A stretch of 64,000 nt of DNA from Sthenelais limicola (GCA_942159475.1 OW804096.1:90685784-90749783), one strand, 5' to 3'. Numbered from the stretch's first letter, positions 9,558 through 21,621 are shown. Notes: generated by a model from the letters alone, not told the origin. A program made the numbers and translations.

Positions 9558-12194
9558 GTGTACCAAAGCGCAAGCAATACTATAAATGAAGAAATATCAC
9601 TCTCCAAACCAGATGAATTTAATAACACGAAAGGATTTAAGTTAATAAGTCTGAATGTCAGAAGTCTGACTAACAAAATTGAAGAAATCGAAACTCTATT
9701 AGAAACCATACCATGTCATGTACTATGTTTAACTGAAACTTGGCTAAATCGCAAAATCTATGACCAATTAATAAACATTGATGGCTATTCCATCCAAAGG
9801 AACGATAGAACCACTACTAAGAAAACTGGTGGTGGTCTAATTACCTATGTCAAAGATTGTTATAGTCTAGTGCCAGTCAGTGGTGATCTCCAGGTCTGCA
9901 ATGAGGATATAGAAATCCAAGTAACAAAAATACAGCAAAATAAGGTAAAAATCATAACGGTCCTCAATATATACAGACCACCTAGCGGATCTATTCCAGC
10001 AGCAATTGATCAATTACTATTGTCTCTTAATAAACTGGGGAATAAAGGTGAATTTATAATAACTGGTGATTTTAACATCAACTATTCAGAAAACTCCCCA
10101 GGTAGACACATATTGCAATCTATAGAAAACAGCACTACCCTAAGACAAATCATCCACCTCCCAACCAGACTAACCACCACAAGTTCAACTGTAATAGACC
10201 TAATCTATACAAATTCCAAATTCATTTCCAAATGTGGAATACTGAATTTTAATATAAGCGACCACAAAGCAACTTTCTTAATCATAAAAAAGAATAGAGA
10301 AGAATATAAAAAAATCACCTTTAAGTGCCGCTCATATAAAAACTATAATGAAGCCAGGTTGGAAGAATTACTCTTAGACTGTGACTGGGATAATTTATTG
10401 AGTTCTCAACAACCAAACGATTGCTGGATCAATATGCTACAAACCATTACTGATAAAATCAATATACTTTGCCCTGTAAGAGAAATGAAAAATGTAAAGG
10501 CAAGAAAACCATGGATCACCAGGGACCTCCTCGAACTAATGAAAAACAGAGACCAACTATTCAAGGCTTCATTGAAGCTAAAAAATCCCCAACTATTAGA
10601 TAAAGCAAAAGCAATGAGAAGACGAGTCAATCACTTAGCTAGGAATCAAAAAAATAATTATACTAGAACCCAACTAGAACTCAACAAAGAAAACCCAAAG
10701 AAATTTTGGAAACAATTAGGTCCACTCATCAACAAAAAACAGAAAGCCCCAAGTGAAATTATATTATCAAAGGATAAGATTCCACTCGATCCTCAAAAAA
10801 TCCCTGGTGAATTCAATGATTATTTTGCCTCAATTGGCAACAAATTGGCAGACTTGATCCCAGCAACTAATGCAGACCAAAAACTAAAATATGGTGCCCT
10901 GGACGGTCAACTAGCTAATCTAGGAGGAAACTCGTTCAAATACAATCCAACACCTTTAGCCGACTTAAAAACAATAATAAAGAATATACCTTCGAGTAAA
11001 TCCTCTGGTATCAAAGATCTACCGTCATGGTTATTAAAGTCTTCGTTACAAATACTAGCCCCTCAATTCAAAATTATCATTGATTTAACCTATACAAAAT
11101 CCATCATACCGCAAAGTTGGAAGACCTCCAGGGTTACCCCATTATATAAGGCAGGAGACACCACTGACCCGGGCAACTATCGTCCTATATCAGCCATACC
11201 ACTACCAGCTAAAGTCATGGAAAAAATAATGCATAAACAGGTCATGAATTATTTAGAGGAGGGGAACCTTTTGTTTGACTATCAATTTGGCTTCAGACGA
11301 GGAAAATCCACCCAAGATGCTTTATTAAAGTATCTGTGGAACGTATATGAAGCCCTTAATGAGAACCTCATAACAAGGGCAGTCTACCTCGATCTCAAAA
11401 AAGCTTTTGACACGGTAAACCACCAGTGTCTCATACAAAAACTTTACAATATTGGCATAAAAGATAAAGAATTGGATTGGTTCAAAAATTATTTGACAGG
11501 TCGGCAGCAAATGGTCTCAGTTAATAAACTAACATCTTCTGAAACAAACATATCTTGTGGGGTTCCACAAGGGACAACCCTTGGCCCATTACTATTTAAT
11601 ATTTACATTAACGACCTTCCAAATTATATATCAAACTCGAACATCCAAATGTTCGCTGACGATACCATAATATACTTATCAGGAAAAAATCCAACTGAAA
11701 TAACTATAAAACTACAAGAAGACCTCAATGCCATGAATTACTGGTACTTAAAAAACAAAATATCTCTGAACCTTGGAAAATCCAAAATCCAAACTTTTCT
11801 AAACACCTCAGTAATGAGATCGAGGTGGACAAAAGACGAACTCGGTCTGAAGCCAGAGAACACATTGGTTCTCAATGGACAATCGCTTCTAGAAGTTGAT
11901 AACTACAAATATCTCGGAATAGAAATTGAAAATACCTTAAAATTCAAATCCCAAATTCAGAATCTAATAAATACTCTAAATTATAAAAGTTGGCAAATTG
12001 CAAAACTAAAAAATAAAGTTCCAACCTCCACCCTATTACTAATCTACAAAGTTATGGTATTACCATTAATAGACCAATCTGACATCTACCACGATTCGCA
12101 TACAACTAATTTCACCCACAAACTACAAATAATTCAAAACAAAATTTTGCGAACAATAATTATACAATCTTCCAGCGAGAACCAATGTGGATAA
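9558..12194 (+). CDS. ORF2: AP endonuclease + reverse transcriptase (element A)
   Basis: An 878-codon open stretch. The N-terminal AP-endonuclease domain shows SLNVRSL, LTETWL, GDFNINY and ISDHKA, so the catalytic Asn/Glu/Asp/His set is present. The RT follows with NYRPISAIPL, FGFRRGKS, DLKKAFDTVNH, GVPQGTTLGPLLF and the catalytic FADDTIIYL, then a thumb/connector region. It is the target-primed replicase of a jockey-superfamily LINE. The stretch begins right after an in-frame TAA (9552-9554), opens with GTG, and has no internal Met until about residue 295, so its true start is lost or non-canonical. It ends early at a frameshift. The remaining tail is in the next frame at 12187-12510. Confidence 0.9.
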   Translation: MYQSASNTINEEISLSKPDEFNNTKGFKLISLNVRSLTNKIEEIETLLETIPCHVLCLTETWLNRKIYDQLINIDGYSIQRNDRTTTKKTGGGLITYVKDCYSLVPVSGDLQVCNEDIEIQVTKIQQNKVKIITVLNIYRPPSGSIPAAIDQLLLSLNKLGNKGEFIITGDFNINYSENSPGRHILQSIENSTTLRQIIHLPTRLTTTSSTVIDLIYTNSKFISKCGILNFNISDHKATFLIIKKNREEYKKITFKCRSYKNYNEARLEELLLDCDWDNLLSSQQPNDCWINMLQTITDKINILCPVREMKNVKARKPWITRDLLELMKNRDQLFKASLKLKNPQLLDKAKAMRRRVNHLARNQKNNYTRTQLELNKENPKKFWKQLGPLINKKQKAPSEIILSKDKIPLDPQKIPGEFNDYFASIGNKLADLIPATNADQKLKYGALDGQLANLGGNSFKYNPTPLADLKTIIKNIPSSKSSGIKDLPSWLLKSSLQILAPQFKIIIDLTYTKSIIPQSWKTSRVTPLYKAGDTTDPGNYRPISAIPLPAKVMEKIMHKQVMNYLEEGNLLFDYQFGFRRGKSTQDALLKYLWNVYEALNENLITRAVYLDLKKAFDTVNHQCLIQKLYNIGIKDKELDWFKNYLTGRQQMVSVNKLTSSETNISCGVPQGTTLGPLLFNIYINDLPNYISNSNIQMFADDTIIYLSGKNPTEITIKLQEDLNAMNYWYLKNKISLNLGKSKIQTFLNTSVMRSRWTKDELGLKPENTLVLNGQSLLEVDNYKYLGIEIENTLKFKSQIQNLINTLNYKSWQIAKLKNKVPTSTLLLIYKVMVLPLIDQSDIYHDSHTTNFTHKLQIIQNKILRTIIIQSSSENQCG

Positions 12195-12510
12195 CCTCCA
12201 TGTCACAAAGGGAATCCTTCCTCTGAAGCATAGGCGACGATTACATTTACTACAGGCGGGCCACCGTCTGGCGCAAATTCCAGGATACCTTGATTTACGT
12301 GCAATTAACACACATAACTTCGCAATTGGCAGGAAAACTTTAAAACAAAAAATTCCAAAAACTGAACAAGTCCGTAAATCGATTCTGCATAGGATCTCTT
12401 TCTCCTGGAATGTGCTCCCGACGGAGGCCCACAAAACCAATGACGTATCTGTTTTCAAATTAAGAGCCAAAACAACCTATATATGGAACGACAACAACTT
12501 TATAGACTGA
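12187..12510 (+). pseudogene. C-terminal tail of ORF2 in shifted frame (element A)
   Basis: About 107 codons in the +1 frame continue ORF2. Basic, hydrophobic stretches and a final WNVLPTEA segment resemble the usual LINE ORF2 C terminus (the W-N-x-L-P motif). A one-base indel near 12185-12190 separates it from the main frame, so the copy is no longer functional as read. Confidence 0.8.
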
Positions 12511-12616
12511 TTTCACTCAATTCATTCATGCTTACTGCACATAATTCTGTTAGCCAGCAATATAATTATTGTAAACTTGAGAGAGTGTTACGAATAAGTT
12601 AACAAACTGAACGCCA
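12511..12616. other. Residual 3' flank of element A
   Basis: About 100 bases with no poly(A), cut by the left TIR of the 12617-16303 element. The 3' UTR of element A may continue beyond 16304, but I could not identify it there. Confidence 0.4.
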
Positions 12617-13462
12617 TCCCAGGTAACAATTCACGTTAAAACACCGTTGGTTAACATCAATGCAAGGTTAATTTAGCAACGTTAACATGTTGACGTGAAG
12701 TTAACCTTAACTTAACGTGCATTGAGTTCATGTTATTATTTTAGCGTTAAGCCAACATTAACTTAGAGTGAATATTCTTGATGTTCACTTCTCAACGTTA
12801 ATTTGATGGTGACTTAACATCAATATTTTAACATCAATTAACTTGCGTGTTATCAACATTAACTTTGCGTTAATAAATTGACATCAAATTATTAACATTA
12901 ACTTACTGGTTAAGTTAACGTTTACATTTTGGCATCAAATTATTAACGTTAATTTGATGGTGACTTAACATCAATATTCTAACATCAATATACTTATGTA
13001 TTATCAACATGATCTTTGCGCTAATAAATTGATGTCAAGTTGTCAGTTGATCCAGTCAATCTTTACATCTAGTGGATGGAACATCAGAGGAGAAAGGTCC
13101 CGCACAAATATACATGATTCTGACGATTTATCCTCCACATGTAGTTTAAGGTAAAGATTTATCTTTAATTAATGTGTCCTTGCCCTTAAAGATGTATTAT
13201 CAGCTGTGGAAGATGCTGAAATGATATGACTATACTTGAGATAAACACTCTAATGCTATCATATGTCCTGGAGAAACGATTTAAATGAAGAAAATCTGAT
13301 CAAAAGTAACAAAGACTGCATCGATTTTTGCTCTAAATACAACTACACCAGTGCCTTGTAAAGGCCCATTCAATACAGGCAGGATATTGGGGAACCCCTG
13401 GTCACATGCATATATAATATGTGTGTGCAGGGTCTATTTTTATAAGTGCTATTTACCACTTA

Positions 13463-13857
13463 AGGCGGGAGCACACTAGCCGCGATAAGCCTCGCAATAG
13501 GCTTTGCAACAGGCCTCTGCAATAGAAATGAAAATATTCGATCTTGGATTGCAGTGTATCGCAGATGTGTGGGCCCCTTTGCAACAGGCTCTGCAATAGG
13601 CTTTGCAACAAGCCTCACGATAAGAATTGCGTCGCCGTCTATCACAGAAATATTAGACATGTTTAATATTTGTTGGCGATAAGAATTGCATCGCAGACGT
13701 CGCCATGCTATTGCGATTAATTGCAAAGCTTTGTTGCAAAGGTGTGGCGACGCTTGCAACAGGCCTTCCCGATAAGCCTCTGCAATAGCAAAACCTATCG
13801 GGAAAGCCTGTTGCGAAGCCTATTGCAAGGCTTATTGCGGCTAGTGTGGCGCCGGCT
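13463..13857. mobile_element. MITE with TTA target duplication (Harbinger-like)
   Basis: A 395-bp unit has TIRs of about 29 bp with five mismatches. Left and right ends share ACACTAGCCGC and ATAAGCC. It is flanked on both sides by TTA (13460-13462 and 13858-13860). The interior is full of inverted GCAATAGGCTTTGCAACAGGC variants and folds extensively. TTA target sites are typical of PIF/Harbinger, which is the basis for the tentative class. It is nested in the 12617-16303 element. Confidence 0.7.
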
Positions 13858-14402
13858 TTAGAGTTGTACTACTGGGATGTTGTACTACTGTGATGTCATC
13901 GCCCTGATCAGAGACAAGTACAGAGTTATTAATAATAGCTGAGTTGATTGCTGTATATATGTTCAGTTGACTGATCTAGTGATCACTGCATAGGGTTATA
14001 AATAGTGCATAAATGCTTCTGACTACCATTGGTATTTATAATTATTGATGGGCTATTTACTTTCACTTCAACCTAGAGGATTTCAATCAAGGAAATGTAC
14101 AATGGCATTTCGACATAGTTGTAGTAAAACAAACATCTGTTTGACAAGTCAAACCAAATTCCCCCAAACGTCTCACTATGCTAATGAAGTCAACTGAGAT
14201 CATTAGCATTTGGTGCGCCTTCATTTTCAATGGGTTTAATGGGTTCGGAATTCTTAGATATTCAGGGACATGTTTGGTTTTGTCATATACTTAGTGTATC
14301 TGGCAAAAGGAAAAAATGCGCAGATTTGCGCATGCATAGCTGAGAGTGCATTTTTAATTAAAGTATAGAATGTAAAAACACACATCAGATAGGTTTCTAT
14401 AG

Positions 14403-15690
14403 CTATGTCAGACATTGGATCCCCTAGGGGTTGAGTTTCCCGCCACTCCTGTCCGCTCCTTTGTCTGTGCACAACCCCACATGGAAAGTCCACTAGGTAG
14501 GGCTACTTGCTCCCCACACTCCGGCAGACCAACAAGACCAGTTCAGTCTCATTGGGTGGACACAGGGGCAGACACCCTTTTAACTTGCTGCTCATATGAA
14601 CACCATTCACCCAGTGATGGTAAGTATATAAAGGTATTTCCATCTCTCTTTCTCTCTCACACACTATCTCTCTGCCCTTTCTCTCTTTCATTCATTCTTT
14701 CTGTCTTTAGTTAAGTTTTTCTCTCTTTCTCTCTTCCCGCCCTCTTTCTTTCTCTCTTCCTGCCCTCTTTTCTTCCTCTCTCTTTCTCTCAGTAATTATA
14801 TTCATTTATTTAACCTTGTTCAAGATTTAATGTGAGTATTATAAAGGCCGCTATAGCTGCTAGCATTTAGTAAATTGTCTCTAAAAGAGTCTATGATGAT
14901 CTTGAACAACAATGAAACAGCCACATATTAAATTAGAAAGCTCTGGATTTGTACAGGCAGACATGACTCTTACAGAGTAACATCTCTATGGCTCTATGTG
15001 TAGTACTATAACTGCAACTGCATAACTGACACAATATTCGATTGGGTTCCTATACTATAGCCTCAGTCAGCCATTAAGGAACCCTATGATTTTGCCACGT
15101 CCAACCTTTACCCCTGACACCTAAACCTTTTGTTTTGTTTCCTTAGTACAGAAAACGGTTATGGAGCAGGATGCTACAGGCGGGGAACTACACAAGGCCA
15201 AGCTATCTGATTGTAGAACCCACCAAGCCAGTATTACAGTAAGTCTACTCTCTAGGGGCGGCCATTGGTGGTGCTCAGTAAGCCCTTATATAAACATTCA
15301 TATAATTACAGACCAGCTATGCCCAGCAAGCCTCCATCTGTCGATTAATGACATATTGCATACACACAGGAACTTGTGGGGAAAGAAAGGGTAAACTCAG
15401 AGAAATATCTCGGAATTAATTAAATAGTCTAAGAATCAAAAAAGAGAATATATATACCCTCATTTATGTGTAATAACTGTCAATGCATTGTACTGACTAC
15501 AACTGTATTTTATTCTTTATAGAAGCTGGTAGACCATCTAGAATCAGAGAAGACAGAAATTCCTTCAAACGCAGGGAAAGCCATAGGATACCTTTCAATC
15601 CTGACTGCAAACTCCCTGAAAACTCCCATTAGGATGGCCAGTTTGACTAGTCCCTGGTCAGGAAAGCCAGGAGGAAGCCTATGGAGATGA
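14403..15690 (+). CDS. Possible three-exon spliced gene inside the TIR element
   Basis: Strong splice signals define three blocks. Exon A ends at 14619 before GTAAGTATAT. Exon B is 15147-15238, between a pyrimidine-rich TTTCCTTAG acceptor and a GTAAGT donor. Exon C is 15523-15690, after TTCTTTATAG. In the phase used here the blocks join without a stop and end at TGA 15688-15690, giving a hydrophilic Lys/Glu-rich C terminus (about 86 residues from exons B and C). A second phase is also open through B and part of C, so the frame is not proven. The 5' edge of exon A is a guess. I do not recognise the product. It could be the transposon's own gene or a captured host fragment. Confidence 0.3.
14640..14800. 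repeat. CT-rich microsatellite
   Basis: Imperfect (TCTCTTTC)n tract just after the exon A donor. It would lie in the first intron of the possible spliced gene. Confidence 0.8.
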
Positions 15691-16593
15691 CATAGTGATC
15701 TTACTTGATCTGATAGGTTCTGAGCCTACGACTGCATAAACAAGTACACCAACAAAATAAATGATGAAATGATGATTTTCTGAGGGTAAATAAAAAAGTG
15801 GTGAACCAAACTGACCAAACTCTATGAACCAAATATTAATGTTAATTAAAGAAATGAAATCAACATACCAATTAACGTTTATATTTTCCCCCAAATTGTG
15901 GTTAATAATAACGTAAATCTCACGCTAATATTAATGCCAAGATTCACATTAATATTGATGTCAATATTGCGCAAAATTGGTGTTAAGATTCACGTTAATA
16001 TTGATGTTGAGATAACGATGGTATGATTCACGTTAATATTGACGTTAAGATTGCGCAAAAAGAATGGTATAATTCACGTTAATATTGACGTTAAGATTGC
16101 GCAAAAAGAATGGTATAATTCACGTTAATATTGACGTTAAGATTGCGCAAAAAGAATGGTATGATTGACGTTATTATTGACGTTAAGATTACGCAAAGTT
16201 GAGTCCACACATTCACGTAAGATTAACGTTAACCATCAACGTATAGTTGCTCTAAAATGTGGGTTAAATCGCCGTAAAGTTAACATCAATTTGTTACCTG
16301 GGATTACCTATTTAGTTTCAAACTGTAAGAAATCTCAAACTGACAAATAGCAGTGGGCCGCTTCCAGTCATTGACGGTTGCGGTATTGTTCACTGTTATA
16401 ATAGTGTAAATCCAGAGAAGGCCGGCAAACCTCCCAATCTGCTGGAGAAATGCCTTCACATATTTAATAAAATCCCGTTTCAATACAAAATACATTGACT
16501 ATTAGAGGTATTGTTGATCAAGTGGTAAACACTCAAACAGATTATGTAACATGTTCAGCGAACGTTTGTTTCAACCAATGTGCCATCAACATA

Positions 16594-16792
16594 GCCAGTC
16601 ATGGGTCACAAGGTCGGAATATACCCCTAATCCATGACGTCAATCTAATAACCCCGTTTTAACTGGGCCCACACCTCCTGGTAGGGTACACCCACGAATG
16701 GGCAGAGATTTCATTGTGCAACAGAGGGTTAATTATTTCCATTCCTGCTCGTTCGTGGGGAATCAAGCTAAAAATCCTATTGCACAATGAAA
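16594..16792 (+). repeat. CTCGTTCGTGG repeat family, copy 1
   Basis: Shares with 17180-17412 the series GGTCGGAATAT, CCATGACGTCA-like, GGGTACACCCACGAA, TTGTGCAACAGAG and CCTGCTCGTTCGTGG, in the same order and orientation. The two copies have diverged and lie about 500 bp apart. No coding frame is seen. Confidence 0.6.
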
Positions 16793-17179
16793 AGTTAGGA
16801 CGACCTCTAGGGTTGTCCTAAGTCTGCTCGTACCTAATTTGAAGCTGTGTGAAATTTATTTATTGATATATATGAGTTCATAATGAGTATAGAATGGTAT
16901 TTCAGAGGTTTTCCACATTTGTTATTCATTTTTTTTATGTTTTTGATATTCGTGAATAAGAGGCTTGCTCGTGGTAAATCCGTTGATCTGCCATAGTCTA
17001 TATATGTGTGGCCTGTCAATCATGCCCCTCTTAAGTGTCCTTTGCTAATTGCCTATAAATATAGAAGGTCTCATTCATCCTAATATAGAGGCACTGAGTA
17101 AGACCAATTATAGAAGTAAGGACCAATTATAGGCCCTCAATGCAGACCCTGAGAAATTCAAAACAAACAACCAAACAGG

Positions 17180-17412
17180 TCAGCTAGGTCGGAATATCCC
17201 CTATGTATGACATCAGTCTTTGGAATACCCAAATCTATGACTGGGTCCACACCTTCTATATTTAGTAGAGTACACCCACGAACGTGCAGACCTGCAACGA
17301 GTATAGTTAGGACAAGGTATTGTGCAACAGAGTGCTATTTGTGGCTATTCCTGCTCGTTCTTAGACCCCTACGAGGAGGTTATCCTGCTCGTTCGTGGAT
17401 TTTCGTTGTGCA
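17180..17412 (+). repeat. CTCGTTCGTGG repeat family, copy 2
   Basis: Second copy of the family. It ends TTGTGCAACAGCCCTC, the inverted match to the edge at 7233. The family may be a MITE with internal GCTCGTTC repeats. Confidence 0.6.
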
Positions 17413-20130
17413 ACAGCCCTCTGGGCTATCGATTGGGCCAAATTATCCAAGAATGAAGATTGATTACGAACCGGATCTACATTGCGCCTACAATGCGCTG
17501 GATCACTTTTGTTCCTTTCACACTATATTGTATAGTATTCCCTGTATTATGTTATAGCCTGTGACAAAAGGTGATGTAGTTAAGTAAGAATGGTATAGAG
17601 TAAGATTATGCAACGCCAAACGCCATAGTATGAGGCGCTTCTACGAGAGCAAAGATAGTAGTCGAAACCCTTTGTGTAGGATTTCTATCGCAATGTACAA
17701 AGGTCTTTGGCATCGCTTTGTGCAGTGATGGATAGGCGCATATGTTTGACGCTATATGTGCTCATGGATGCACCTTCTCACACGCTCTAGCAATGTTCAT
17801 ACAACTATCTATGGAAGGGAGGGATGGGCGGGGGCACTGCTGTAGGCCTACGTTGTTTCATTCCTTTTTCATTGTAACATTATATAGGGTAACGAATGCA
17901 TGGTAATGAAGCATTCTACCTGCATTTTGGATATAGCCTACATATAAATATAGTGCGATCGGTGGACAATACTTACATATAAGATGTAAACCCTGGTTAC
18001 CGAGTAAATTTATACCTTTTCAAGGGTAAATACCCTTTCAACAGACCCACTCAAGGTGTCATATTTGGGATAATAACTATTGTAGTCATGGCGGGGATTA
18101 GGTTAGATTAAAGGTCCATAATAATATGTTGATGGTGCGAATATGAGTACAACGCTTATATATATAAGCCCCCCTTTGATGGAGGTAGTTGCTGAAACTA
18201 GTGAAACTGAGCTGAAACTATAAATAGTTGCCCCCCCCCCCTTTGAAATAAGCAGGAAACTATATTAACAGTGGTGTGATGATTGTGCAACTTCACAGAT
18301 GTAACGCACAGATTCCTGGTTTCGATGCCGAAAATGGCTCGAACACCATCAATACAACATACATATTACGCCTTAACGTTTATCTATTCGTCTATTAAAG
18401 TGAGTCTGACAGGTAAAATATATTATATGGGTATCAGCTATGTCTTTTTTCAGTTTTTCAGTGCACACGAGGGGTCGCTAATGTCCACCTGTCACGTTGC
18501 ACTCAGAGGAGTAAATCTAACCTTTAAAATATCAGGATTTCCTCCATAATGGATGAGCCTTTTCACAAATTGACGCTAATATAAAACGCAGTGACCATGG
18601 TGTATTCGTACATCTATATATTCATGAGTAAGAGGATGTTTTCTGTAGAAATTATGCAATGTATAGGTGATAACAGATATATACATGCGTATAGTGTCGG
18701 TACTATCAACCTATTCCATGATGTTAGGACGGTACCCTTTTCCCAACCTTACCAATAAGACCTATTTAAGAACATTATTCAGACATAGGACCACTTGGTT
18801 TGTTTAGTATGACATAAAAATTTATCAGTTTGCCCTGGATCGTTCATTGATTTCCTCAGAAGCCGAGTATATCTTCTGTTTGAGGAGGTCATGGATCACA
18901 AACAGCATCAAACACTTTATATAGATAGTGTTGTCATGGAGTCTTAAATTCATCAGTCTGGACAGCGGCCTGCATTAAGTAATACTAATTTCAATTTTAG
19001 AGGACAGAAATTACAAAACAAAAAATCATCTCATCCATTCGTATCTGGCAATATTAATTAACCTCAGCGATTAGTCGTTTAGGATATATATATTGGGATT
19101 TTGATATTATGTATAGAGTGATCTTGGTACAATCTTGATATGGTGTATCTTTAATCGGTGATACTACATGTTGAAGGTCAATGAGCAATTAGTGAGTTAT
19201 TGGAGAAGGTTTCAGCAGAAGTCTATAGGTGGCCTACCTGAAGCGCGCCAATGGAATATCCAATTACCTGCTTGGATACAATTGTTACAATTTATCTCGG
19301 ATGGAGCAAATGGGATTAGAGTGTTGATATGATTATCACTCTAATAGGGAAGTTGAGAAACTTTTATTTATTTCATTAGGAAATAAGGACAATACAATCG
19401 AACACGTCATGATTTTCCCAAATCATTCGCGTGAATACCATGCAGTATTTTTGTATGATCTTTATCATTTATTTTCCTCCGCAGGCAGCGGGATTTCGAA
19501 TTGATACAACCAAGGACAGTAGTCGATATCTGACGAGGATATCTACCTCATGGTGGAAATATCTCTAGAATGAACGATGAACCTGAATTAAACCGTAACA
19601 GCAAATCGTAAGCAAATCGTACATGGTGATTTTAATGTAGAGAATCCTAGCTTATTTTGGTAGCATTGTATAAGATTTTGGATCAATTTTCGAATCATTA
19701 AACACTCTAAAAGGAATGGGGGAATTGTTGATCACAAAGTGACGACTATCTTTATGCAAGCGGAAGCTACATTGTTTTTAAACATAACAGAAGTTAAGGT
19801 TTCAAAAAACTTTGACGCTATCAACGCAAACACATCAAAGTCATATACCGTTTCATACAAATTTTCGATGAAACATCACGTTTGTGACCTTAGCAAACCC
19901 TTGTGTGGCGTTTTCTTCATGTTTTCTTTCATCAAGTTTGGTTGAACTCGTTCGTTATAAAAGGGTGTACCTCTTGATGCAAAGCTCGACTGATATGAAT
20001 CAGAATGTTGATCAAGCAGTTCACAAAGAGAAACCAGTATTGAACGGTGGCAGTACAAATGTGACAAAAAATGTATTCGCTATTTCTGCGATAGTCTTAC
20101 TCTGAAAACTTGTTTTGAACGCACCCTTAT

Positions 20131-20361
20131 TCATTGATTGAGGCGAACAACATATTTAATAACAAGGGTTTTATTGAAGTATATAAGCTTGGTGTAAAAG
20201 ATCTGTCTGATCTGTAGAGGGTGTCATCACTGTTCGTTGTAGTTCTTCTTGGAGTATATATATATCACAGGGGAAGAACTTTAATAATTAAATAAGATAA
20301 GTAAAATCATCACAGTTTGTTGTAAGAGATCTATGTGTTGAGCAGCGACACTTAGGATGCC
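20131..20361 (-). repeat. B2 repeat of YR element 1
   Basis: Nearly identical to 20542-20760. It differs mainly by an extra TATA in an AT run and continues as CACTTAGGATGCC. The corresponding end of B1 (CACTTAAGATGCC) is found at 27808-27820, beyond the nested LINE. Confidence 0.9.
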
Positions 20362-20395
20362 CTACGGATGTAGAGCTGAGTTTTTGGGTGGTGGG

Positions 20396-20545
20396 AATTA
20401 AAATTTTATATATCAGAAGTGATGTCGAGTGTTTGAGAGAAGTTTGAAGAATGGCGGAGGAGCAGTGGTGGTAATAGTTCCAGAAGGGGGCGCCACTCTC
20501 AATGCCCGATCATCACAGACTCCCTCTGCCGATTATCCACCTCAT
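20396..20545 (-). repeat. A2 repeat of YR element 1
   Basis: About 150 bp that match 33573-33723 (A1) with only a few differences, in the same orientation. It runs from AATTAAAATTTTATATATCA to TATCCACCTCATT. Confidence 0.9.
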
Positions 20546-20760
20546 TGATTGAGGCGAACAACATATTTAATAACAAGGGTTTTATTGAAGTATATAAGCT
20601 TGGTGTAAAAGATCTGTCTGATCTGTAGAGGGTGTCATCACTGTTCGTTGTAGTTCTTCTTGGAGTATATATCACAGGGGAAGAACTTTAATAATTAAAT
20701 AAGATAAGTAAAATCATCACAGTTTGTTGTAAGAGATCTATGTGTTGAGCAGCGACACTT
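20542..20760 (-). repeat. B1 repeat of YR element 1, split by element B
   Basis: Copy of B2, cut after CACTT (20756-20760) by the poly(T) of element B. The last few bases resume at 27808. In the intact element B1 began directly at the recombinase stop codon. Confidence 0.9.
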
Positions 20761-21621
20761 TTTTTTTTTTTTCACGTTTTGAAAAGTATTTTATTCAGGA
20801 AAACATCAGATACGAGGCTCACAACTTCAAGTGCTTTTCGTGGCGCACTGATGCTTATATCTTTATCCATTTAATAATTGCAGAGAGTTAACGCAAACAT
20901 GTATTATAATGTGATAAATAAGAAATCCATATATTCAGGTGAAGAACGTTTTTTACATGAACAATTCTTAAGTTCTTACTGGTGAAGTAATTTGGCGAGA
21001 TTTGATGAAGTTAGAGTTAATGATATGGGATGGGGTGAATGTTACAGTCTAGTTTGTAATCTAGCTATTTAGTGCAGAGGGAGTATGGGGGGGGGTCGAA
21101 GCCCAGCGTCAGGACCTCGTATGGAATAAGTATTTTTTGATTCGCCATATGATCTTCAGTATAACTCAGAATTTGACATAAGGATTACGAAAATAGGGAC
21201 TCGTACTCGTCATTTGACATTTGCTTACTTGCTTCCCAAACAAATTGGGAGCTAATGTGTCAATATGTAGCGGTATCATACAGTACATGTAATCAAACAG
21301 GCGATAGACAATATGTACATACAAAATGATAATAGGTAATATATACATAACAGGCATGAGAGTACAGATAATTCTAAAAGCACGCAAGACATAATTTGGT
21401 TGGGGCGTGGTGATTATAACACAATTGGCTAGATATTTGTTTGTGTTTGAGACCATTTTGTGTCGCAGCATATAGTCGCTATAGTTGGACTAATGCCTTG
21501 TTCAATGAAGCGGGCTCGAACATGGGGCATATGCATACAGGGATACCATATATAATTTGTACACACCTTTTACCCAAGAATAGATAGTGGATTAGCCAGA
21601 TTAGCCTCTCCATACGTGTAT

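Larger units (their letters stand above)
7418..12510 (+). mobile_element. Non-LTR retrotransposon A (NADAR-SGNH-EN/RT)
   Basis: Three coding regions lie on one strand in the order NADAR, SGNH hydrolase and endonuclease/reverse transcriptase, with matching A-rich codon use. The order is the same as in element B. The 5' part (coiled coil and RRM-like ORF1 region in B) is missing, and no poly(A) or target duplication is visible at 3'. The sequence runs into the TIR element at 12617 about 100 bases after the last codon. The copy is probably dead: 5'-truncated, with a frameshift near 12190. The RT is of jockey-superfamily type (CR1/L2/Crack-like). Confidence 0.85.
12617..16303. mobile_element. ~3.7 kb TIR element with GTTAAC-rich arrays
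   Basis: The ends are inverted copies: the left starts ATCCCAGGTAACAATT and the right read inward starts ATCCCAGGTAACAAATT. Each end is followed by several hundred bases dense in GTTAACATCAAT/ACGTTAA variants (about 12630-13040 and 15830-16290). The right array contains a tandem unit of about 46 bp built around CACGTTAATATTGACGTTAA and GATTGCGCAAAA (about 16030-16190). The middle holds a MITE and exon-like sequences. No recognisable transposase was found and the target duplication is unclear, so I do not assign a superfamily. Confidence 0.65.
16305..20130. other. Largely gene-free flank
   Basis: Apart from the two repeat copies above, I see only AT-rich unique-looking sequence, a C run near 18230, and short spurious frames. 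No gene can be supported. Confidence 0.5.

Noticed and set aside
13022..13149. Possible first exon ending in GTAAAG inside the 12617-16303 element
   Set aside because: An ATG and a donor-like site exist, but the phase does not fit the downstream exon candidates.
20131..20760. Tandem B copies as simple LTRs of one element
   Set aside because: The order B-A-B on one side with a single A at 33573 fits split direct repeats of a YR element, not LTRs.
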